Assembly (NCBI RefSeq): GCF_001641695.1
Contig: NZ_LSEF01000036.1
Span: 1 to 64,000 of the forward strand
Direction of reading: 5' to 3'
DNA length: 64,000 bases
DNA from: Bradyrhizobium neotropicale
GTDB taxonomy: Bacteria > Pseudomonadota > Alphaproteobacteria > Rhizobiales > Xanthobacteraceae
Below are positions 33,014-42,171 of the stretch, one piece after another (the stretch's first letter is position 1; each line of letters begins with the position of its first letter). Under the pieces are notes generated by a model. The model saw nothing but the letters and a program-made list of their open reading frames with translations, was not told where the DNA came from and did not search any database. The translations under genes were made by a program, and so were the position numbers.

Positions 33014-34717
33014 ATGAGGTTGGGGCTCGGGATTCGCAAGGCGCTGCTCACGACGACGGCGGTCGCCGCGTTTGCTGCCTGTGGCGACACATCCGTCATG
33101 GCCGGCGATACCGAGGCTCTGCTTTCGCTGCTTGCCAGCAAGGGCGTGATCTCATCGAGCGAGGCCAGGGCGGTTACCTCCGCGCCACCGGCCGAGCAGG
33201 GCGATCGCCTGGTGGCGATCCTGCGCAAGAAGGGGGTGCTCGCCGACGGCGACATGCAGGCGCTGAAATCGAAGTCGCGGCCGGCGAGCGTGGCCACGAC
33301 GGACGCCCGTCCAGCCCCGGCGTCCGTCGTGGTGCCGCCGGCGACCGCGCCCGTCGGCCCCGCGCCGATGCCGCGCAAGGCCGCTTCCATCGAAGTCGGC
33401 GGCTTCGAGATCGCACCGGTCGGCTATCTCGCACTGACGGGCGTCAGCCGCAACACCAATGCCGGGACTGCGACCACGACCAATTTCGGCGCGATTCCGT
33501 TCAACAACACCATCCAGGGCAACAACACCGAGACGCGGCTCTCGGCGCAGAACTCGGTGCTCGGCCTGCGCGCTCACGGCAACATCAGGGGCGTCGATCT
33601 CACCGGCTATTTCGAGGGCGACTTCAACGGCAACGATCCCGCCAACGTGTACGTCAATTCGAACAGCCACACCTTCCGCATGCGGCTTGCCTATGCCGAC
33701 GTGAAGGCGGGTCAGTTCGAGACGACCTTCGGCCAGACCTATAGCTGGCTGACGCCGAACCGGTACGGGATGGGTCCCGATCCCTCGGACATTTTCCTGA
33801 CCAACAACATCGATCAGAACTATCAGGTCGGTCTGCCCTGGGCGCGCCAGGCGGCAGCGCACTTCGCGTGGCATGCGACACCGAATTTCACCATCGGCGC
33901 CGGCGTCGAAAACCCGCAGCAGTTCACCAATAACGAGGTGGTCTTCCCGACTGCCTTCAATGCCCAACTCCAAAACCAGTTCGATAATGGTGCCAACCCC
34001 GGCACGCCGAACAGGATTCCGGATGTGGTCGCCAAGGCCGCCTATGACAGCGACGTGTGGTCCGGGACGCGGCTGCATCTCGAGGCGGCCGGCATGTGGC
34101 GGCATTTCCGGGTCAACAACTTGGTGCAGGGCGCACCGGACTTCGGCTGGCACGATGCGAATGGATGGGCGACGACAGTTGCGGGCAACCTCGAATTTTT
34201 CAACACCTTCACGCTTGTCGGCAATGCGTTCTGGAGCGCTGGCGGGGGCCGCTATCTCGGCGCGCTCGGTCCGGACGTCGTAGCGTTGCCGACAGGGCCT
34301 GCCGGGATGCACGACATCGCGCTCTCGACGGTGCGCTCGCACGGCTTCCTCGGTGGCTTCGAGTGGCGCGTTCTCAATCCGACTGTGCTGTCGGCCTATT
34401 ACGGCCAGGCCTATTTCGACCGCAACTACGCCGTGGACACGACGAGCATGGCGCCGGTGCAGCCGTACATCGGCTTTGGCTTCCCGGGCTCGCTGACCAT
34501 CCCGGGCTCGGCGAACAGCAACAACAAGCAGATCGAGCAGTGGACGCTCGACCTCAAGCATACCTTCTGGGCCGATCCGCAATACGGCGCCATCACTGGT
34601 CTCGCGCAGTACTCCTATCTGCGGCGTGAGGCATGGTTCGTGGCCAACGGCGCTCCGCCCGAAGCGCACACGCATTTGTTCTTCACCGAGCTCCGCTACC
34701 AGCTTCCCGGCAACTAA
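33014..34717 (+). CDS. Outer membrane porin, DcaP-like
   Basis: A 567-aa outer-membrane barrel. A signal peptide (about 1-31, ending VMA) is followed by a helical segment (LLSLLASKGVISSSEARAV, about 32-80) and a Pro/Ala linker. The barrel runs from about residue 125 to the end, rich in alternating aromatic/polar strands (GYLALTGVSRNTNAG, FRMRLAYADVKAGQFETTFGQTY) and ending in LFFTELRYQLPGN. A short helical periplasmic N-terminus is typical of DcaP-type trimeric porins that pass organic acids. The cargo is unknown. It is followed after 21 bases by a second barrel gene. Confidence 0.8.
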   Translation: MRLGLGIRKALLTTTAVAAFAACGDTSVMAGDTEALLSLLASKGVISSSEARAVTSAPPAEQGDRLVAILRKKGVLADGDMQALKSKSRPASVATTDARPAPASVVVPPATAPVGPAPMPRKAASIEVGGFEIAPVGYLALTGVSRNTNAGTATTTNFGAIPFNNTIQGNNTETRLSAQNSVLGLRAHGNIRGVDLTGYFEGDFNGNDPANVYVNSNSHTFRMRLAYADVKAGQFETTFGQTYSWLTPNRYGMGPDPSDIFLTNNIDQNYQVGLPWARQAAAHFAWHATPNFTIGAGVENPQQFTNNEVVFPTAFNAQLQNQFDNGANPGTPNRIPDVVAKAAYDSDVWSGTRLHLEAAGMWRHFRVNNLVQGAPDFGWHDANGWATTVAGNLEFFNTFTLVGNAFWSAGGGRYLGALGPDVVALPTGPAGMHDIALSTVRSHGFLGGFEWRVLNPTVLSAYYGQAYFDRNYAVDTTSMAPVQPYIGFGFPGSLTIPGSANSNNKQIEQWTLDLKHTFWADPQYGAITGLAQYSYLRREAWFVANGAPPEAHTHLFFTELRYQLPGN

Positions 34718-34738
34718 GCGAAACACAGGAATACACCA

Positions 34739-35440
34739 ATGATGAAGCACGTAATTGCCCTGATTTCGCTGACAGCGCTCTTCGCCGGCAAGGCCGCGGC
34801 GGCGGACATCGCGCCAGTCCCGTATGCAAAGGTGCCGGTGGTCGCGGCGCCGTGGTCGGGATTTCACGTCGGCTTGGCCGGCGGCTGGGGCCGCGCAACC
34901 GGGAGCCAGGACGAGATATTTCCCGGCAGTGGCTCCGGCGATTTCACGCAGACGGGCTGGATCGGCGGAGGAACCGTTGGCTACGACTGGCAGTTCGGAA
35001 TGTTCGCCGTCGGGGTCGAAGGCGACATCTCCGCGGCCTCGATCGATGGCAACACGTCGAATGGCCCCTGCGCGGGCAGTGTTCCTTGCCGAACGAAGAT
35101 CGAATGGTTGCACACCGGCCGCGCGCGCCTGGGTGTGGCATTCGGAGATTTCATGCCTTACGTCACGGGCGGCGTTGCTTTCGCTGGCCTCAAGGCCTGG
35201 AACGTGACTAATTCGAGCCGGTCCGAACCGGACGCGGTCTGGGGCGGCGTCGTCGGTGGCGGCCTGGAATGGATGTTCCTGCCGAATTGGTCGGCGAAGG
35301 CAGAGTATCTTTTCATCCCCTCCTTCACGACGTCGACGCCGAGCGACATGTTCGGCAAGCTGACCGAACGCAATGTCAGCCTCGCGCGGTTCGGTGTGAA
35401 CTATCATTTCGGGGACGCGCCAGTGACGGCGCGCTACTGA
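34739..35440 (+). CDS. Outer membrane beta-barrel protein, Omp25/Omp31-like
   Basis: A 233-aa eight-strand barrel of the rhizobial Omp25/31 and opacity-protein kind. The signal peptide (about 1-22, ending AAA) precedes the characteristic PYAKVPVVAAPWSGFHVGLAGGWG. Later come WIGGGTVGYDWQFGMFAVGVEGDI and the C-terminal strand FGVNYHF. Such proteins are abundant structural components of the envelope. ATG codons at 34739 and 34742 are both possible. It is probably cotranscribed with the porin gene 21 bases upstream. Confidence 0.88.
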   Translation: MMKHVIALISLTALFAGKAAAADIAPVPYAKVPVVAAPWSGFHVGLAGGWGRATGSQDEIFPGSGSGDFTQTGWIGGGTVGYDWQFGMFAVGVEGDISAASIDGNTSNGPCAGSVPCRTKIEWLHTGRARLGVAFGDFMPYVTGGVAFAGLKAWNVTNSSRSEPDAVWGGVVGGGLEWMFLPNWSAKAEYLFIPSFTTSTPSDMFGKLTERNVSLARFGVNYHFGDAPVTARY

Positions 35441-35472
35441 TCGCCAGTACGGTACGTACCTGACGCAATCAG

Positions 35473-35504
35473 AATGCCGGAAGCGGAGCTCTGTTTCCGG
35501 CATT
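35473..35504 (+). terminator. Stem-loop terminator after the two barrel genes
   Basis: A 10-bp stem AATGCCGGAA (35473-35482) pairs with 35495-35504 across a 12-base loop and is followed by TGTCCTG. It lies 33 bases after the stop of the Omp gene. Confidence 0.6.
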
Positions 35505-35710
35505 TGTCCTGACTGAATTCACTTGGCGTTCCGAACTCGCGCCGGCAACGACCTTGCGATGTGACGACGGCACTGAAATCTGGGCCGGCGACGATCAGAG
35601 CCGGTGCGGTCGTGCCGTCTGCATCAAGCGGTTCCCGATTTTGTCTTCGATCAAGGCACCTGGCGCGTTCTCGTGCGTTACACGAGGTAGCCGAGCGCGA
35701 GGAGGTTGGG

Positions 35711-37219
35711 ATGGCCGTCGAAGCCGAGCTGAAATTCCACGTGCCTGCACGCCACCTTGCGGCGTTCGCGAAGGGCCGTGTGCCTGGCGGCAAGGCGGCG
35801 GGCACGCATGACGGGAGCGATCTGCTCTCGACCTATTTCGATACCGCCAAATGCAAGCTGAAACGGCACGGCTTGACGCTTCGCGTGCGGCGGGATGGCC
35901 ACAAGCACGTCCAGACCGTGAAGTCGGCGAACGGGGCCGAGTTCGGCCGCGGCGAATGGGAGAGCGAGATCAAGGGGAGCACGCCGCATCTCGGCAAAGC
36001 CGACGGCACGCCGCTCGAGCCGATCGCCTCCAAAAAGCTGCGCCGCAAGCTGAGGCCGGTCTTCGAGACGTCGGTCCGTCGCATCACATTGCCGATCCGC
36101 ACCGGGGGTAGCGAGGTCGAGCTCGCCATCGATCGTGGCAGGATCATTGCCGGAGATCGCTCGAGCCCGATCGCGGAGCTCGAGCTCGAACTCAAGAGCG
36201 GCCGCCCTGTTGACCTGTTTCGGATGGCCAAGACGCTCGAGCGCAAGTCGCAGGCCGAGCTCGACCTGCGATCGAAATCCGACCGGGGCTATGCGCTCGC
36301 GCGCGGCGAGGAGCATCCGGTCATGTCCGCCGATGGCATCATGCTAGATGTCGACATGAGCGCGGGCGATGCATTCAGGGTCGTTGCCCGTGCGACCGCG
36401 CGCCATTTCTGCGGCAATGCCAACGCCGTGCGCAACGGAGATGCGGAAGGCATTCACCAGATGCGGGTTGGCCTACGGCGCCTGCGCGCGGCGATCTCGT
36501 TGTTCTCGAAAACCCTGTCCGGGGCCGGTCGCGAAAGAACCAGGACGGAGCTGAAGTGGCTGACGAACGAGCTCGCACCAGCGCGCGAGCTCGATGTGTT
36601 CGTGAAGGACAATATCGAGCCGGCGAGCCGTGATGCGCTGCTGCGCCGCGGTGGCAAAGCGATCAGACGGGAATTTACGGAGCGGCGAGAGCGGGCCTTC
36701 GAGCGCGCGAGGAGAGCGGTCGATTCGGAGCGATTTCGCGCGCTCCTGATCGATACGCTGCAATGGATCGAATCCAGCCGGACCGTCGCGCCGGACCAGG
36801 CGAAGGCGCGGATCGGAAAATTCGCGCGCGAGCTGCTCCATCGCCGCATCAAGAAAGCCCGCAAGGATGGCCGGCACCTCGACGAAATGTCGGCGCGCCA
36901 GCGACACAAGTTCCGGATCAGCATCAAGAAGCTCAGATATGCGATCGAGTTTTTCGATAGCCTGTTCACGGGCAAGGGCGAGCAGAAGCAGCTCGCGCGG
37001 CTATCGAAGCATTTCAAGAAGATCCAGGATGCGTTGGGGTCGCTCAACGATTTCGTCGCCCATCGCAGGATGGCCGTCGATGCCGCACTTCATGCGCCGC
37101 GTCGCAACGGCAAAGCCAGCGCCTTTGCATCGGGCGTCGTGGTCGGTCGCGAGGATCGGGCAGCGAAGCCGCTGATGGCGGCCGCGGCGCGGGAGGTGCG
37201 GGCGCTCGAGCGATTTTGA
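35711..37219 (+). CDS. CYTH and CHAD domain protein (triphosphate/polyphosphate-related)
   Basis: A 502-aa cytoplasmic protein. The CYTH domain (1-about 200) has the ExExK-like start EAELKFHV, then YFDTAKCKLKRHGLTLRVRR and charged tunnel residues (ELELKSGRP). The CHAD helical domain (about 230-490) is rich in His and basic residues (GIHQMRVGLRRLRAAISLF, HKFRISIKKLRYAIEFF). CYTH enzymes hydrolyse triphosphate or act on related substrates; CHAD binds polyphosphate. The fusion is common in bacteria. The ATG at 35711 follows AGGAGG; the longer frame to 35561 lacks homology. Confidence 0.9.
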   Translation: MAVEAELKFHVPARHLAAFAKGRVPGGKAAGTHDGSDLLSTYFDTAKCKLKRHGLTLRVRRDGHKHVQTVKSANGAEFGRGEWESEIKGSTPHLGKADGTPLEPIASKKLRRKLRPVFETSVRRITLPIRTGGSEVELAIDRGRIIAGDRSSPIAELELELKSGRPVDLFRMAKTLERKSQAELDLRSKSDRGYALARGEEHPVMSADGIMLDVDMSAGDAFRVVARATARHFCGNANAVRNGDAEGIHQMRVGLRRLRAAISLFSKTLSGAGRERTRTELKWLTNELAPARELDVFVKDNIEPASRDALLRRGGKAIRREFTERRERAFERARRAVDSERFRALLIDTLQWIESSRTVAPDQAKARIGKFARELLHRRIKKARKDGRHLDEMSARQRHKFRISIKKLRYAIEFFDSLFTGKGEQKQLARLSKHFKKIQDALGSLNDFVAHRRMAVDAALHAPRRNGKASAFASGVVVGREDRAAKPLMAAAAREVRALERF

Positions 37220-37270
37220 AGCAGTGCCGCCGGGGCGCGGCTTTGCGCGCCCGGCATGACGGAAGTTGGT

Positions 37271-37540
37271 TTAGCGCGCCTCGCTCGTCGTGGTCACGCG
37301 GGCGAACCGCTTGGCGCGCGGCGACAGCACAGAGACCTGCGCAGGTGAGGCGGGCATGCCGGCGATGGTCAGAGCCGGGGCGGTCGATTGCTCCTGAACG
37401 CCGGCGCCGCCGAGTACCTGGACTTGCGTCGCCGAGATCGGAAACGACTTTACTTCATAAGAGGGAAGCTCGCCGGCGAATGCACTGGTCGCGCTCGCAA
37501 TCATCGCGCCGGCAACGGCAATCATCGAAAGAACACGCAT
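37271..37540 (-). CDS. Small secreted protein of unknown function (89 aa)
   Basis: An 89-residue protein with a clear signal peptide (1-22, MIAVAGAMIASATSAFAG). The mature part, about 67 residues, is neutral, with no cysteine, and rich in Ser, Val and Ala (SATQVQVLGGAGVQEQS), ending in a basic tail (KRFARVTTTSEAR). GGAG lies upstream of the ATG. I recognise no family. It is convergent with the CYTH-CHAD gene. Confidence 0.6.
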   Translation of the reverse strand: MRVLSMIAVAGAMIASATSAFAGELPSYEVKSFPISATQVQVLGGAGVQEQSTAPALTIAGMPASPAQVSVLSPRAKRFARVTTTSEAR

Positions 37541-37742
37541 TTCAAATCTCCGTGGAAGGATACCAATCGGAGGTTGGTCGCGCCTGTGCCGGAACAGGTT
37601 CGCTTGTGTACGAACATTCGATCACTGTAAGCGGATATATTTGGTTGCGTACTGGGGCCGCAAGGAAGTGAGGACGAAGTTTTCTTCGCCAATGTTTCCG
37701 GACAGTTTCGCGCAACCGTCGTGAAATGACGCTGATCGTGCT

Positions 37743-38948
37743 CTACGCGCCGAGTTTGGATTCTCGCACCACTGTATCCGGTCGGCGGCGCAAACCCGGA
37801 TTGAGGGCAAGTCCAAGGCCCGGCGCCGTCGGCGCCGACACGATGCCGTTGCTCACGGCCGGAAGCGCGGTGACGAGATCGCGATACCAGGTCGACAGCG
37901 TCGCGCGTACGACCTCCTGGAAGATCGCGGTCGGCGCATGCAGCGCCAGGTGCAGGCCCGCCATCAGTGCCACCGGGCCGGTGCAGTCGTGCGGGGCGAG
38001 CGGCTTGTTGTAGGCTTCAGCCAGTGCCGTGATCTTGCGTGCTTCGCTGAGGCCTCCGCACCAGGCGATGTCGAGCATCACGACATCGACGGCGTCGGCC
38101 GCGAGCAGATTGCGGAAGCTCGCCGCGCCCGCCAGCGTCTCGCTGCCGCAGATCGGCGTCTTCACGCGCCGCCTGAGGTCGACAAGGCCCTGCACGTCGT
38201 CCATCTTGCCCAGGGGGTCCTCGACCCAGAACACGCCGTAGTCTTCGAGCGCGCGACAGATGCGCTCGGCGGTGTGAGCGCCCCACAGGCTGTGCAGCTC
38301 GCACATGACCTCGATGCGATCGCCGACCGCAGCGCGGATCTTGCGAAAGGGCTCGAGGCCGGTCTTGAGGTCGGCGAGCGAGATCGAATGGCCGCCATTG
38401 GCGGCAAAGGGATCGAACGGCCAGATCTTCATGGCGCCATAGCCTTCGCTCAAGAGGCTTTCGGCGAGCGCGCCGGCGTCGCGCATGAAGGCGATCTGGT
38501 CGTCATAGGGGCCGAGTGCCGTATCCTCAGTGCCGATCTCGCGGCGCTTGGCGCTCTTGGTGTTGTAGGCGTAGCCGGCGCAGGTGTTGTAGGCGCGAAT
38601 CTCGAGCCGGCTGGCGCCGCCGAGCGCCTCGTGCACGGGAATGCCGTGGCGCTGGCCCTTGATGTCCCACAGCGCGATATCGATGGCGCTGGCGGCGCGC
38701 ACTTCGGCGCTGACGCTGTGGAAGCCGAGATAGGGCGTCAAAAGTTGACGCGAGATCGCTTCAATCCGGCGGGAATCCTGGCCGAGCACCAGGGGCGCGG
38801 CGAGCTCGTGCACGGCCGCCTCGACGGCCTGCGCGCCGCGAAAGCTCTCGCCAAGGCCAGTCAGTCCTTCGTCGGTCCCGATCTCGACCCAGATCAGGTT
38901 CGGCCGCTCGTCGATGCGGATGGTGCGCAGGGTCGTGATGCGGGACAT
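37743..38948 (-). CDS. Enolase-superfamily acid-sugar dehydratase-like enzyme (MR/MLE)
   Basis: A 401-aa mandelate racemase/muconate lactonizing family member. The capping domain (about 1-120) includes LLTPYLGFHSVSAE. In the barrel, MKIWPFD carries the lysine position, and metal ligands appear in MCELHSLWG (Glu), FWVEDPL (Glu) and CGSETLAG (Glu). APHDCTGPVA holds the His of the His-Asp dyad. The ELHSLW and APHDCTGP motifs are those of acid-sugar dehydratases rather than of racemases. It is the last gene of the aldarate cluster, so a hexarate or aldonate substrate is likely but not shown. Its start has GAGGA upstream. Confidence 0.82.
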   Translation of the reverse strand: MSRITTLRTIRIDERPNLIWVEIGTDEGLTGLGESFRGAQAVEAAVHELAAPLVLGQDSRRIEAISRQLLTPYLGFHSVSAEVRAASAIDIALWDIKGQRHGIPVHEALGGASRLEIRAYNTCAGYAYNTKSAKRREIGTEDTALGPYDDQIAFMRDAGALAESLLSEGYGAMKIWPFDPFAANGGHSISLADLKTGLEPFRKIRAAVGDRIEVMCELHSLWGAHTAERICRALEDYGVFWVEDPLGKMDDVQGLVDLRRRVKTPICGSETLAGAASFRNLLAADAVDVVMLDIAWCGGLSEARKITALAEAYNKPLAPHDCTGPVALMAGLHLALHAPTAIFQEVVRATLSTWYRDLVTALPAVSNGIVSAPTAPGLGLALNPGLRRRPDTVVRESKLGA

Positions 38949-38988
38949 TGAGGAGTCCTCTTGGTCTTGCGGGTGTCGTGATCGGCGC

Positions 38989-40530
38989 TCAGGTCACCGG
39001 CGCTGGATTGAACAGCGTGAGATCGTTGTGGATGCCCCAGCGGTCCGACCACGGCTTGGTGCGGCCGCTGGCGACGTCGAGGATCAGACGGAACAGGTCC
39101 CAGCCGGTTTCCTCGATGGTCTTCTCGCCGGTGGCGATTCGGCCCGCATCGAAGTCGATCAGGTCCTTCCAGCGGCGGGCAAGCTCGCTGCGGGTCGCGA
39201 CCTTGATCACGGGCGCGGCGGCAAGGCCATAGGGCGTGCCGCGGCCGGTGGTGAAGACCTGCAGCGTCATGCCGGAGGCGAGCTGCAGCGTGCCGCAAAT
39301 GAAGTCGCTCGCAGGCGTTGCCGCGAACAGCATGCCCTTCTGCGTCGCCTTCTCGCCCGGCGAGAGCACGCCGGTGATGGCGGAGGAGCCGGACTTGACG
39401 ATCGAGCCCAGCGACTTCTCGACGATATTGGCGAGGCCGCCCTTCTTGTTGCCCGGCGTGGTGTTGGCGCTGCGGTCGGCGCCGCCGCGGGCCAGATAAG
39501 AGTCGTACCAGGCCATCTCCCGCACCAGTGCGCGGCCGACATCCTCGTTGATGGCGCGGCGGGTGAGGAGCTGGATGGCGTCGCGCACTTCCGTCACTTC
39601 GGAGAACATCACGGTGGCACCGGCACGCACCAAAAGGTCGGCGGCGAAGCCGACGGCCGGGTTCGCGGTGACGCCGGAGAAAGCGTCGCTGCCGCCGCAT
39701 TGCAGGCCGATGACGAGGTCGGAAGCAGGGCAGGTCTCGCGCTTGCGCGTGTTGAGCACCTTCAGCCGCGCCTCGGCCTGGGTCATGATCGCGTCGACGA
39801 TAGCACCGAAGCCGTCGAAAGCTTCGTCCTGCATGCGCACGATGGCGTCATTGACGCCTTCCGGCACCAGCCGTTCGGGCGCGAGCTTCTCGCAGCCGAG
39901 GCCGACGACGAGAATTTCGCCGCCGAAATTCGGATTGAGCGCGATGTTTTGCAGCGTGCGGATCGGCACGACTGCGTCGGGTGCGGTGATCGCGACGCCG
40001 CAGCCATAGGCATGGGTGAGAGGAACGACGTCGTCGACGTTCGGATATTTCGGCAAGAGCTCGGCGCGGATGCGCTTCACCGCATATTCCATCGTGCCCT
40101 TGACGCATTGCACGGAGGAGGAAATGCCGAGGATGTTCTTGGTGCCGACCGAGCCGTCGGGATTGCGATAGCCCTCGAAGGTGTAGCCTTCGAGCGGCGG
40201 CAGCGGAGCGGGAACGGCGGTGGAGATTTCCAGCTTGTCGAGGGCAGGGGCCTCCGGCATGCGGATGCGCGCTTCATCCACCCATTCGCCGGCGAGGATC
40301 GGCGAGAGCGCGTAGCCGATCACCTCGCCATAGCGGATGATCGGCGCATCTTGCGCGATGTCGACCAGTGCCGTCTTGTGCCCTTGCGGCACGAAGGCAC
40401 GCAGCGTCAGCCCGCAGGCGAAGCGGGAGCCGGCGGGAAGCCCGAAATCATTGACCACGATCGCGACATTGTCGCGCTCGTTGAGCTTGATGTAGCGGGG
40501 CTGCTCTTTCGCTGCGATGTCCTGGTCCAT
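38989..40530 (-). CDS. garD: Galactarate dehydratase (UxaA/GarD family)
   Basis: A 513-aa iron-dependent dehydratase that converts galactarate (mucate) to 5-dehydro-4-deoxyglucarate. Residues 1-about 100 are the SAF-like N-terminal domain; the rest is the catalytic domain ([65 protein letters not shown]). The GC/GCG and CGGSD motifs carry the metal ligands. GAGGA precedes the ATG. Together with GudD it lets the island degrade both aldarate diastereomers to the same product, which KdgD handles next. Confidence 0.88.
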   Translation of the reverse strand: MDQDIAAKEQPRYIKLNERDNVAIVVNDFGLPAGSRFACGLTLRAFVPQGHKTALVDIAQDAPIIRYGEVIGYALSPILAGEWVDEARIRMPEAPALDKLEISTAVPAPLPPLEGYTFEGYRNPDGSVGTKNILGISSSVQCVKGTMEYAVKRIRAELLPKYPNVDDVVPLTHAYGCGVAITAPDAVVPIRTLQNIALNPNFGGEILVVGLGCEKLAPERLVPEGVNDAIVRMQDEAFDGFGAIVDAIMTQAEARLKVLNTRKRETCPASDLVIGLQCGGSDAFSGVTANPAVGFAADLLVRAGATVMFSEVTEVRDAIQLLTRRAINEDVGRALVREMAWYDSYLARGGADRSANTTPGNKKGGLANIVEKSLGSIVKSGSSAITGVLSPGEKATQKGMLFAATPASDFICGTLQLASGMTLQVFTTGRGTPYGLAAAPVIKVATRSELARRWKDLIDFDAGRIATGEKTIEETGWDLFRLILDVASGRTKPWSDRWGIHNDLTLFNPAPVT

Positions 40531-40553
40531 GCGCTTTCCTCAAGAACAGAATT

Positions 40554-40638
40554 GTAGGGTGGGTTAGCCGAAGGCGTAACCCACCCTGCTTCATGCGTTT
40601 TGGCCGTGGTGGGTTACGCTGACGCTAACCCACCCTAC
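40554..40638. repeat. Palindromic repeat GTAGGGTGGGTTAGC type
   Basis: The perfect 15-base arms 40554-40568 and 40624-40638 contain a second nested pair GTAACCCACC / GGTGGGTTAC. This motif is a familiar dispersed palindrome in Bradyrhizobium. It fills the 120-base gap between the aldehyde dehydrogenase stop and the garD start in the operon and would fold in the mRNA. Confidence 0.75.
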
Positions 40639-40650
40639 GACGTCAGCTTA

Positions 40651-42099
40651 TCAGCCGGGATAGGTGTAGGCCGTCTTCACCGTGGTGTAGAACTCGCGGG
40701 CATAGGAGCCCTGCTCGCGGGCGCCGTAGCTCGAACCCTTCCGGCCGCCGAACGGCACATGATAGTCGACGCCGGCGGTCGGCAGGTTGACCATCACCAT
40801 GCCGGCCTCGCTGTTGCGCTTGTAATGTGAGGCATATTTCAGGCTGCTGGTGCAGATGCCGGAGGCGAGGCCGAACTCGGTGTCGTTGGAGATCGCGAGC
40901 GCCTCTTCATAGTTCTTGGCGCGGATGACGGCGGCCACGGGCCCGAAGATCTCTTCACGGGCGATGCGCATGTTGTTGTTGGCTTCCGTGAACAGCGCAG
41001 GCTGGAGGTAGTAGCCGGGCGTCTCGCGGTTGAGCAGCTCGCCGCCCCAGGCGAGCTTGGCGCCTTCGTCCTGGCCGATCTTGAGATAGCGCAGGTCCTG
41101 GTCGAGCTGGCTCTGGTCGACCACCGGGCCGATATGCACGCCGGCTTTCAGCGCGTCGTCGACCGACAGGCCCTTCATGCGCTCGGTCAGCGCAGCGACG
41201 AAGCGGTCGTGGATACCTTCCGTGACGATCAGGCGCGAGGAGGCGGTGCAGCGCTGGCCGGTGGAGAAATAGGAGCCGTTGACGGCGACCTCGACGGCGG
41301 TCTTCAGATCGGCGTCATCGAGCACGACCAGCGGATTCTTGCCGCCCATCTCGAGCTGGAATTTCTTCATCGGGTTGGAGAGCACGCAGGCCTGCGCGAT
41401 CTTTCGGCCGGTCTGCACCGAGCCGGTGAACGAAATCGCAGCGACGTCCGGGTGCTCGAGCAGGGTCTGGCCGACCACCGAGCCGGAGCCGACGACCAGG
41501 TTGAACACGCCGGCCGGAATGCCGGAGCGGGTGATGATCTCGGAAAGAGCGTGCCCGGAGCCCGGCACGAGCTCGGCGGGCTTGAACACGACGGTGTTGC
41601 CGTAGCAGAGCGCGGGGGCGATCTTCCAGGCGGGGATCGCGATCGGGAAATTCCAAGGCGTGATCATGCCGACGACGCCAACCGGCTCGCGGGTGATCTC
41701 GACCTCGAGGCCGGGACGGACCGAGGCACCCTTCTCGCCGATCAGCCGCAGGGCTTCACCAGCGAAGAACGCAAAGATCTGCCCGGCGCGGGCGACCTCG
41801 CCGATACCTTCCGGCAGCGTCTTGCCTTCTTCGCGGGCCAGCAGGCGGCCGAGCTCTTCCTTGCGGGCGAGGATTTCGGCAGAAATCTTGTTCAGCGCGT
41901 CATAGCGCTCCTGCGGCGTCGAGCGCGCCCAGGCGGGGAAGGCGGCCTTCGCGGCAGCGATCGCCTTCTCGGTCTGCGCCTTGTCGGCCTTGGCGTATTC
42001 GCCGACGAGGTCGTTGGTATTGGAGGGGTTGATGTTCTTGGTGACGCCGGAGCCGTCGACCCACTCGCCACCGATGAAGTTCTTCAGGATCGCAGTCAT
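40651..42099 (-). CDS. 2,5-dioxovalerate (alpha-ketoglutarate semialdehyde) dehydrogenase
   Basis: A 482-aa NAD(P)-dependent aldehyde dehydrogenase. The catalytic residues are E250 in FQLEMGGKNPLVV and C284 in STGQRCTASSR; the cofactor pocket appears as TPWNFPIAIPAWK and FTGSVQTGRKI. The C-terminus PFGGRKGSSYGAREQG is standard. The placement between KdgD/GudD and GarD indicates that it oxidises 2-oxoglutarate semialdehyde, the KdgD product, to 2-oxoglutarate. Specificity is inferred from context; the family also contains succinate semialdehyde enzymes. Its start follows GGAGG. Confidence 0.88.
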   Translation of the reverse strand: MTAILKNFIGGEWVDGSGVTKNINPSNTNDLVGEYAKADKAQTEKAIAAAKAAFPAWARSTPQERYDALNKISAEILARKEELGRLLAREEGKTLPEGIGEVARAGQIFAFFAGEALRLIGEKGASVRPGLEVEITREPVGVVGMITPWNFPIAIPAWKIAPALCYGNTVVFKPAELVPGSGHALSEIITRSGIPAGVFNLVVGSGSVVGQTLLEHPDVAAISFTGSVQTGRKIAQACVLSNPMKKFQLEMGGKNPLVVLDDADLKTAVEVAVNGSYFSTGQRCTASSRLIVTEGIHDRFVAALTERMKGLSVDDALKAGVHIGPVVDQSQLDQDLRYLKIGQDEGAKLAWGGELLNRETPGYYLQPALFTEANNNMRIAREEIFGPVAAVIRAKNYEEALAISNDTEFGLASGICTSSLKYASHYKRNSEAGMVMVNLPTAGVDYHVPFGGRKGSSYGAREQGSYAREFYTTVKTAYTYPG

Positions 42100-42124
42100 C
42101 TTGTCCTCCAGTTACTCTTTAGGG

Positions 42125-42171
42125 GCACAATCCTTATCGGAAAACCGGTGCCCACTTTTCCGGGATCACGC
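42125..42171. repeat. Dispersed-type repeat fragment in an operon gap
   Basis: Read on the minus strand, the stretch starts GCGTGATCCCGGAAAAGTGG and then holds CACCGGTTTTCCGATAAGGA. It belongs to a very common repeat type of Bradyrhizobium and relatives, as I know it. It occupies most of the 72 bases between gudD and the dehydrogenase gene. Confidence 0.6.

Noticed and set aside
33152..35503. 783-codon minus-strand frame
   Set aside because: Antisense to the porin and Omp genes; the sense proteins have signal peptides and barrel sequence, the antisense one has none.
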